Positions 31,601-34,424 of a stretch of 34,424 nucleotides of DNA are shown piece by piece. The translations under genes and the position numbers were made by a program. The stretch's first letter is position 1. Each line of letters opens with the position of its first letter. Where the stretch lies: assembly GCA_018970725.1 (NCBI GenBank), contig JAGWVU010000048.1:1-34424 (forward strand), read 5' to 3'. Source of the stretch: Verrucomicrobiota bacterium. Its GTDB lineage: Bacteria > Verrucomicrobiota > Verrucomicrobiia > Verrucomicrobiales > DEV007. The notes beneath the pieces were generated by a model. The model saw nothing but the letters and a program-made list of their open reading frames with translations. It had not been told where the DNA came from and made no database searches.

Positions 31601-34424
31601 GCCTCCCTGCCTGCGTGGTTGTCCTTCAATCCGGCGACCCGGGTGCTCTCGGGGACTCCTTCCCCCGTTGATTTGGGCTCGATCGTGGTTCGCCTTACAG
31701 CGACCGACGGCGGGTCGTTGTCCAGCACCACGGACGTGACCCTCACCGTGAGTCCGGCCAGCGGGTTCACTTACTTCCCCAACTCGGTCGCCTCCGGAGA
31801 TCCTCGCGAGACCAGCGTGGTTCTCTGGACCCGTGTGCTGGACGGCAACACATCGGTCGACCGCCCGGTGGCCTTGAGGATCTTGAAGAACACCACGACG
31901 GGTTCGGTCCCAGTGGTTGGCGCCACCACCGAGCTTCAGGGCACGAACGTTTGGACCGGAGGAACCCTCACCGCCCAGTCGGCCCACGACGGCGTCGTCA
32001 AGGTCAAGGTGACCGGCTTGGATGCGGATTCCACCTACTTCTACCAGTTCACCTACAACGGCCAGCGTTCCCCCATCGGCCGCACCCGGACCGCACCGGC
32101 CCCCGGCTCGAACCGGGTTGTGAAGTATGCGGCGATTAACTGCAACGACTATGTGGGTCGCTATTTCAACGCGCTCAAGCACCTCGCCGATCAAGAGGCG
32201 GACAACATCGACTTCGTCCTGAACCTTGGCGACTACATTTATGAGACGACGGGTGACGCGAGTTTCCAGACGACGTCCGCGGCTCGGGCCATGGTCTTTT
32301 CCAACCCCGCCGAGGCGATCAGTCTCGGTGGTGGCAACTACGCCGCCCAATCGATCGGCAACTATCGCGACCTCTACAAGACGATCCGTCAGGACCGCCA
32401 GCTCCAGCGCGTTCATGAGCTTTTCCCGATGATCAGCATCTGGGACGACCATGAGTTCAGTGACGACAACTGGCAGGACAACGCCACCTTCTTCGACGGC
32501 AAGGTCAACGAGCAGCAGAGCGCCCGGAAACGCAATGGGGAGCAGGCCTGGATGGAGTTCCTCCCTACCGAACGCGGCCTGGCCACCGATGGCAATTCGC
32601 TGAGCATCAGTTCCTCGATCCTCTATCCAAACACGGTCATCTACGATGCCTTCAACTTCGGCGGCAACCTTGACTTGGTGACCACGGACAGCCGATCCAA
32701 TCGGGCGGATCACCTGGTGCCCGAACAGGCCTTCCCGGCCACCGTTCCGATGGATGAGGACGCCACTGTGGCCACCCTGGCCGCGGCCTACGGCATGTCA
32801 GCCTCGACGTTTTCCTCGGCGGTTTGGCCTGGGATCAAGGACAACTTCGCCCCCTATGTGAACATCGACAACAGCGCTTACGCCGCCGTGAAGGCCGCGC
32901 TGCAAGCCATCGTCAGCGCAGGGGTTTCCGCCGAACTGGCCACCTTGCCCTCCGGTCAAACCGCAGCCACCACGGGCTCCGCTTACGCCACGGCCAATGT
33001 CGCCGGAAATCTTGACGCCAGCTTCGTGAATTCCATGTTCGCCGCCGCCGGGCAGACCCAACCGTTTGACGCCACCGCTCTGGCAGCGATGCCGCGCGGG
33101 TTGTCGTTCTTCCTCCTCGGCAAGACCGGCTTCTTCAGTGACTACGGGAGCCGCTACCAAGTGGTGAACCAAACCTTCCAGCTTTACGCCGGTTACACCT
33201 ATCAGGCTTTCCTTGCCTCCGGCGGTGCCTTGGGCCGCAATCAGGCCCTCTTCGGCACCACCCAGCAGACCTTCCTTGGCACGGCGCTCGCCACCAGCGC
33301 GGCCGCCGGGCGCACCTGGCGGGTCGTGGCCAGCTCCACGCCTTACACGCCCATCAAGTTTGAGCTCGGGGATCTTCCGACCGGGGTCAGCCTGCCCACG
33401 CAGGGTTCCATCAGCGGGGTCAGCATTCCGGCTTCGATTCCCTCCCAGTTCCTTGTCGAGTTCCTCTTGAATGCGGATGAGCCTTCCGGGTTCCCGCAAT
33501 ACCGCCAGGGGATTGTCGATCTCCTCGCCCAGTATGATTCCATTCTGGTCTCCGGGGACATTCACGCCCAGCTCGTCGGGAACAACCGTGCGAGCAACGG
33601 CCAGAAGGTCGTGGATTTCACCGTCCCGTCCGCCGCCTCGGGCGAATTCCGCCGGGCCGTCTCGGGAGCTTTTGCCGCCGTGGAAAATCTCATGACGCCT
33701 TCTGTGCGCGCTGCGACCGGACTCAGTGGAAACTTCACCTTCGACACCGCCCAGAAGCAGGCGGTGATCAATGCCACCGACGGCATCATCAAGAAGAACA
33801 CCACGGAGATGTTCGATGCTGATACCGCCACCCATGGCTACACCGTTTTCACCGCGGCGCCGGACGCGTTCACTGCGAATTTCCGTAAGATCAACGTCAG
33901 CTACGTTGACGACAACCTCTACGGTGATACCTCTTCCGCCCTCGACGCCCTGTTCACCCGGCAGCAATATGTCGTCACCAAGACCGGGAGCGGCGCAAGC
34001 ACGGACCTGTCGCTCGGCGTGCCCACAACGGTGACACCCACGGTGGCGGCGAACACCGGCGGGAGCGTTTCCGGCGGTGGCGAAGTCGTGATCGGTTCGG
34101 CCGCCACCTTCACCGCCACTCCGGCCGCGGGTTACCGCCTCCTGGGCTGGAAGGTCAACGGCGCCGCCGCTGGTTCCACCAATCCGTTGGTCACCACCGT
34201 CACTGCCGGCATGACCGTCGAGGCCAGCTTCACCTACCAAGTTCAGATTCTGCACTTCTACGGCGAAAGCGGCCTGCTCGGCATCACCACCGCTCCGATC
34301 ATGGGCGCGATGATCGACCGGTTCGACGATCAATACGCCAACACCGTCATCCTGGCCGAGGGCGATACCTTCATCCCCGGTCCTTGGCTGGTCGCGGGTG
34401 CGGATCCGTCCTTCAACCGCCTCC
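25679..34424 (+). CDS. Giant secreted protein, 3' end beyond window: phytase-like + PhoD + 5'-nucleotidase
   Basis: An open frame of 2915 codons with no stop seen, starting MKTKFLSLALAAFTLG with a signal peptide (about 1-24). In order: a propeller-like region (25-340); Ig-like, YDG and MBG repeats (341-910, partly duplicated); a cadherin-like beta-sandwich (914-1010); a domain like those with lamin-tail folds (1012-1210); Calx-beta (1214-1330); Ig (1334-1419); an esterase-like phytase domain (1420-1927; DSEGL, GMEGIAQSPDG); a putative Ig (1928-2029); PhoD with its N-terminal domain (2031-2757; VASGDP, NLGDYIYE, DDHEFSDDNW, SGDIHAQL); a bacterial repeat domain (2781-2852); and the start of a 5'-nucleotidase (from 2854; GDTFIPGPWL). 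Reading-frame phase was checked at several points along the gene. A role in extracellular phosphate release is inferred. Confidence 0.9.
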   Translation, partial: MKTKFLSLALAAFTLGSIPLDTQAQNFTSGNLTAALANSATTNNTTVSIVELSPTTANQSSPVQTIAIDSGSYRVSGSATSTLYLANSADGSLLAFTVHKSSNTTANANTLTSRGVLTLNNAKTLANPASYTGASGNQTRCATTVNNSTWFIGDQGGFFTDGATSPSPSGNIRAVKAFGSSVYAFTASASSPPVGTISAATGGTYSALSGLSNGATSRQDFYLISSGGNGTFDVLYVLDTTSATAGTILKYSLVSGSWTANGSYTTSFGGFGLAARKNGSGADLFVTTGTGATSANSLIKLNDTAGHNSTISVTTANNVTLYTAASGTVLKGVAFTPVAVSTPTITGGATATALSTTYGTASTAQTFSISGSNLTASITATAPTGFEVSSDGTTYGSTATFTQSGGSASGTLSVRLAATAPVTGSYNSQNIALTSTGATTVNITTPASGNTVTAKALTINGLTGNNKVYNGTAAATVTGTAAYSGLVNGETFSVTGTPSFTFADAAVGSAKTITVTGYTAPSTNYSLTQPSLTADITTAALTVTANNVTKVFGASLTSITGSTAFTSSGLVNGETIGSVTITYGSGAATGDPVGSYAGAVVPSAASGGTFAASNYAIAYVAGGLTVSAAPSISPSGTPAAVSAIYGSASAVPTSFSVSAGNLTGDLTVTAPTGFEVSTASSAGYGSSLTLVATGGTVASTTVYIRLGAANPAGNYSGSVSISGGGATAETVSVPSSTVSPKALTVTGLSGVNRVYDGGTSASLAGTAAYDGLENGETFSVVGTPAVSFGSAGVGSGKSLTVTGFQAPSANYSVTQPTGLTADITAKALTLSGAAVATKAFDGTTAATITGTLTGVIAPDVVTLNGTGTFASANAGTGIAVTSTSTLGGAGAGNYTLTQPTGLTGTITGSTNANLTALAISPGQIIRTGSGTFGPGFATSSTDYLAFLANGATSVTVTPTLADSNATVTVNGNSAGTSVALSEGANTITVLVTAQDTTTTKTYTITAYRSAAALTAGSIAFTGFNADGNDDIAFVALTTIPQNSVIFLSDNEWNGSAIGSGGAFNDFNESEMVWVAPTGGLAAGSIVVLNNISTTPTANTGTVLYSNQANRGYSTTAEAVYAFQGAAQTPEVFLAGITTDTAASFTNTGLTTGSLLTLASSSDGGRYKGARTGQSTFAGYLALIGNVASNWDDIANGDGTSYLPFSTTAFTSTASDSLVSISNASVTEGNSGTATLSFTVTRTNTAGSFTVAYATADGTATTADNDYVAASGTLTFTAGGAATQSISVTVNGDTNVEGDETMLVTLSGISNTLGTATLSNTSGTGTITNDEPTVPVITQQPSSQSLYVGAQATLTVAVTSSPAATLQWYQGASGVTTAPISGATGSSYVTPALSSTGSFWVRATNPSGSVDSQTATISVSYAPALASGSPNVFTPNTATWNPSGVTVNGTTFINLGLQGVGRVLASSTDPATGETLGSISDLQITGWTRNQDGTYSGAFQSLPDRGFNSASIFSNYAARINTFNFTFTPYTASTPTTSQNQIAMTFAGSTRFTYDHDGNSSTAPVYTTGLLADAGTTLFGTSVPVRSGNSTQSDGTVNNRLTLDSEGLILDSRPGKAGSGWIGDEYGAYIYHFNASKQIDGQVQLPAALIPRDSGGNVYFKDSPANTSGRRVNQGMEGIAQSPDGTRLFGLMQSALMQDSGASGNQNRVFTRLVVYDITGSDTPNDPVQQYVIQLPAVDSSGSSTNGSAVDRTAAQSAIIALNNTQLLILSRDGNGRGASGAPVFKSVLLADLSGATNIDGTYDSAGAAVAPANSLTAGVTKISWTEALNMLAMSGTSPELAKFGLNLNSAPGDIYTLCEKWEALALVSAQDSANPNDYFLFVANDNDFLTASINYFDASGTLQTYTGNTVENDTVVLAYRVRMTGFNQAPFLASAPSASQAAAVGTAFSFTLPSGTFVDPNDDSLTYSAALASGASLPAWLSFNPATRVLSGTPSPVDLGSIVVRLTATDGGSLSSTTDVTLTVSPASGFTYFPNSVASGDPRETSVVLWTRVLDGNTSVDRPVALRILKNTTTGSVPVVGATTELQGTNVWTGGTLTAQSAHDGVVKVKVTGLDADSTYFYQFTYNGQRSPIGRTRTAPAPGSNRVVKYAAINCNDYVGRYFNALKHLADQEADNIDFVLNLGDYIYETTGDASFQTTSAARAMVFSNPAEAISLGGGNYAAQSIGNYRDLYKTIRQDRQLQRVHELFPMISIWDDHEFSDDNWQDNATFFDGKVNEQQSARKRNGEQAWMEFLPTERGLATDGNSLSISSSILYPNTVIYDAFNFGGNLDLVTTDSRSNRADHLVPEQAFPATVPMDEDATVATLAAAYGMSASTFSSAVWPGIKDNFAPYVNIDNSAYAAVKAALQAIVSAGVSAELATLPSGQTAATTGSAYATANVAGNLDASFVNSMFAAAGQTQPFDATALAAMPRGLSFFLLGKTGFFSDYGSRYQVVNQTFQLYAGYTYQAFLASGGALGRNQALFGTTQQTFLGTALATSAAAGRTWRVVASSTPYTPIKFELGDLPTGVSLPTQGSISGVSIPASIPSQFLVEFLLNADEPSGFPQYRQGIVDLLAQYDSILVSGDIHAQLVGNNRASNGQKVVDFTVPSAASGEFRRAVSGAFAAVENLMTPSVRAATGLSGNFTFDTAQKQAVINATDGIIKKNTTEMFDADTATHGYTVFTAAPDAFTANFRKINVSYVDDNLYGDTSSALDALFTRQQYVVTKTGSGASTDLSLGVPTTVTPTVAANTGGSVSGGGEVVIGSAATFTATPAAGYRLLGWKVNGAAAGSTNPLVTTVTAGMTVEASFTYQVQILHFYGESGLLGITTAPIMGAMIDRFDDQYANTVILAEGDTFIPGPWLVAGADPSFNRL

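Noticed and set aside
32798-34333. 511-codon minus-strand frame, and similar ones at 27893-29197, 31487-32713, 18153-19547 and 19938-20909
   Set aside because: All are antisense to the giant secreted proteins and show Gly/Arg/Val-rich shadow composition. They made the true second giant gene easy to overlook, because that gene has no stop in the window.

Overview
The window looks like a chromosomal piece of a GC-rich Verrucomicrobiota bacterium. Three things suggest this: very long secreted proteins built from YDG/MBG, Ig-like and phosphatase modules with Gram-negative signal peptides; few recognisable Shine-Dalgarno sequences; and an integron-type cassette array of small toxin-antitoxin and orphan genes. 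The phylum is inferred from gene style, since no marker gene such as rRNA is present.

Layout. (1) 1-4407: an array of single-gene or two-gene cassettes, all on the minus strand. They are separated by about 50-bp imperfect inverted repeats that look like attC recombination sites. Cargo includes a PIN-domain toxin pair, two HicA/HicB pairs in opposite gene orders, a lipoprotein and several orphan proteins. No integrase gene is visible on the side where one would be expected. (2) 4408-12590: ordinary chromosome with an SDR oxidoreductase, tRNA-Leu(CAA), gpmI, a fused SpmA-SpmB-like membrane protein, mnmA, a POT-family transporter carrying a GspG-like insert in a periplasmic loop, and a small conserved-looking protein. 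(3) 12588-13690: a run of short perfect hairpins, then a decayed, N-truncated endonuclease IV gene. (4) 13823-17479: a protein with an AT-hook and coiled coil, converging with an FtsX/MacB-type ABC permease that has no ATPase gene beside it.

(5) 17655-34424: the most striking part. Two giant secreted proteins flank a small minus-strand operon. The first (2001 aa) joins SbsA-type Ig domains, a PhoX-like phosphatase, an endonuclease/exonuclease/phosphatase domain and an endonuclease I domain. The second starts at 25679 and is still open at the window edge (2915 codons seen). It joins a propeller-like region, YDG/MBG repeats, Calx-beta, Ig, a phytase-like domain, PhoD and the start of a 5'-nucleotidase. 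Between them lie a monohaem cytochrome c and an HtrA-like PDZ protein whose three catalytic residues all appear to be replaced, plus a fragment of a second copy of that PDZ gene.

Read together, region 5 is a plausible locus for taking phosphate from extracellular DNA, nucleotides and organic phosphate esters. At least five phosphohydrolase or nuclease domains are packed into two polypeptides. Domain identities rest on motifs read by eye. The joint role is inference.
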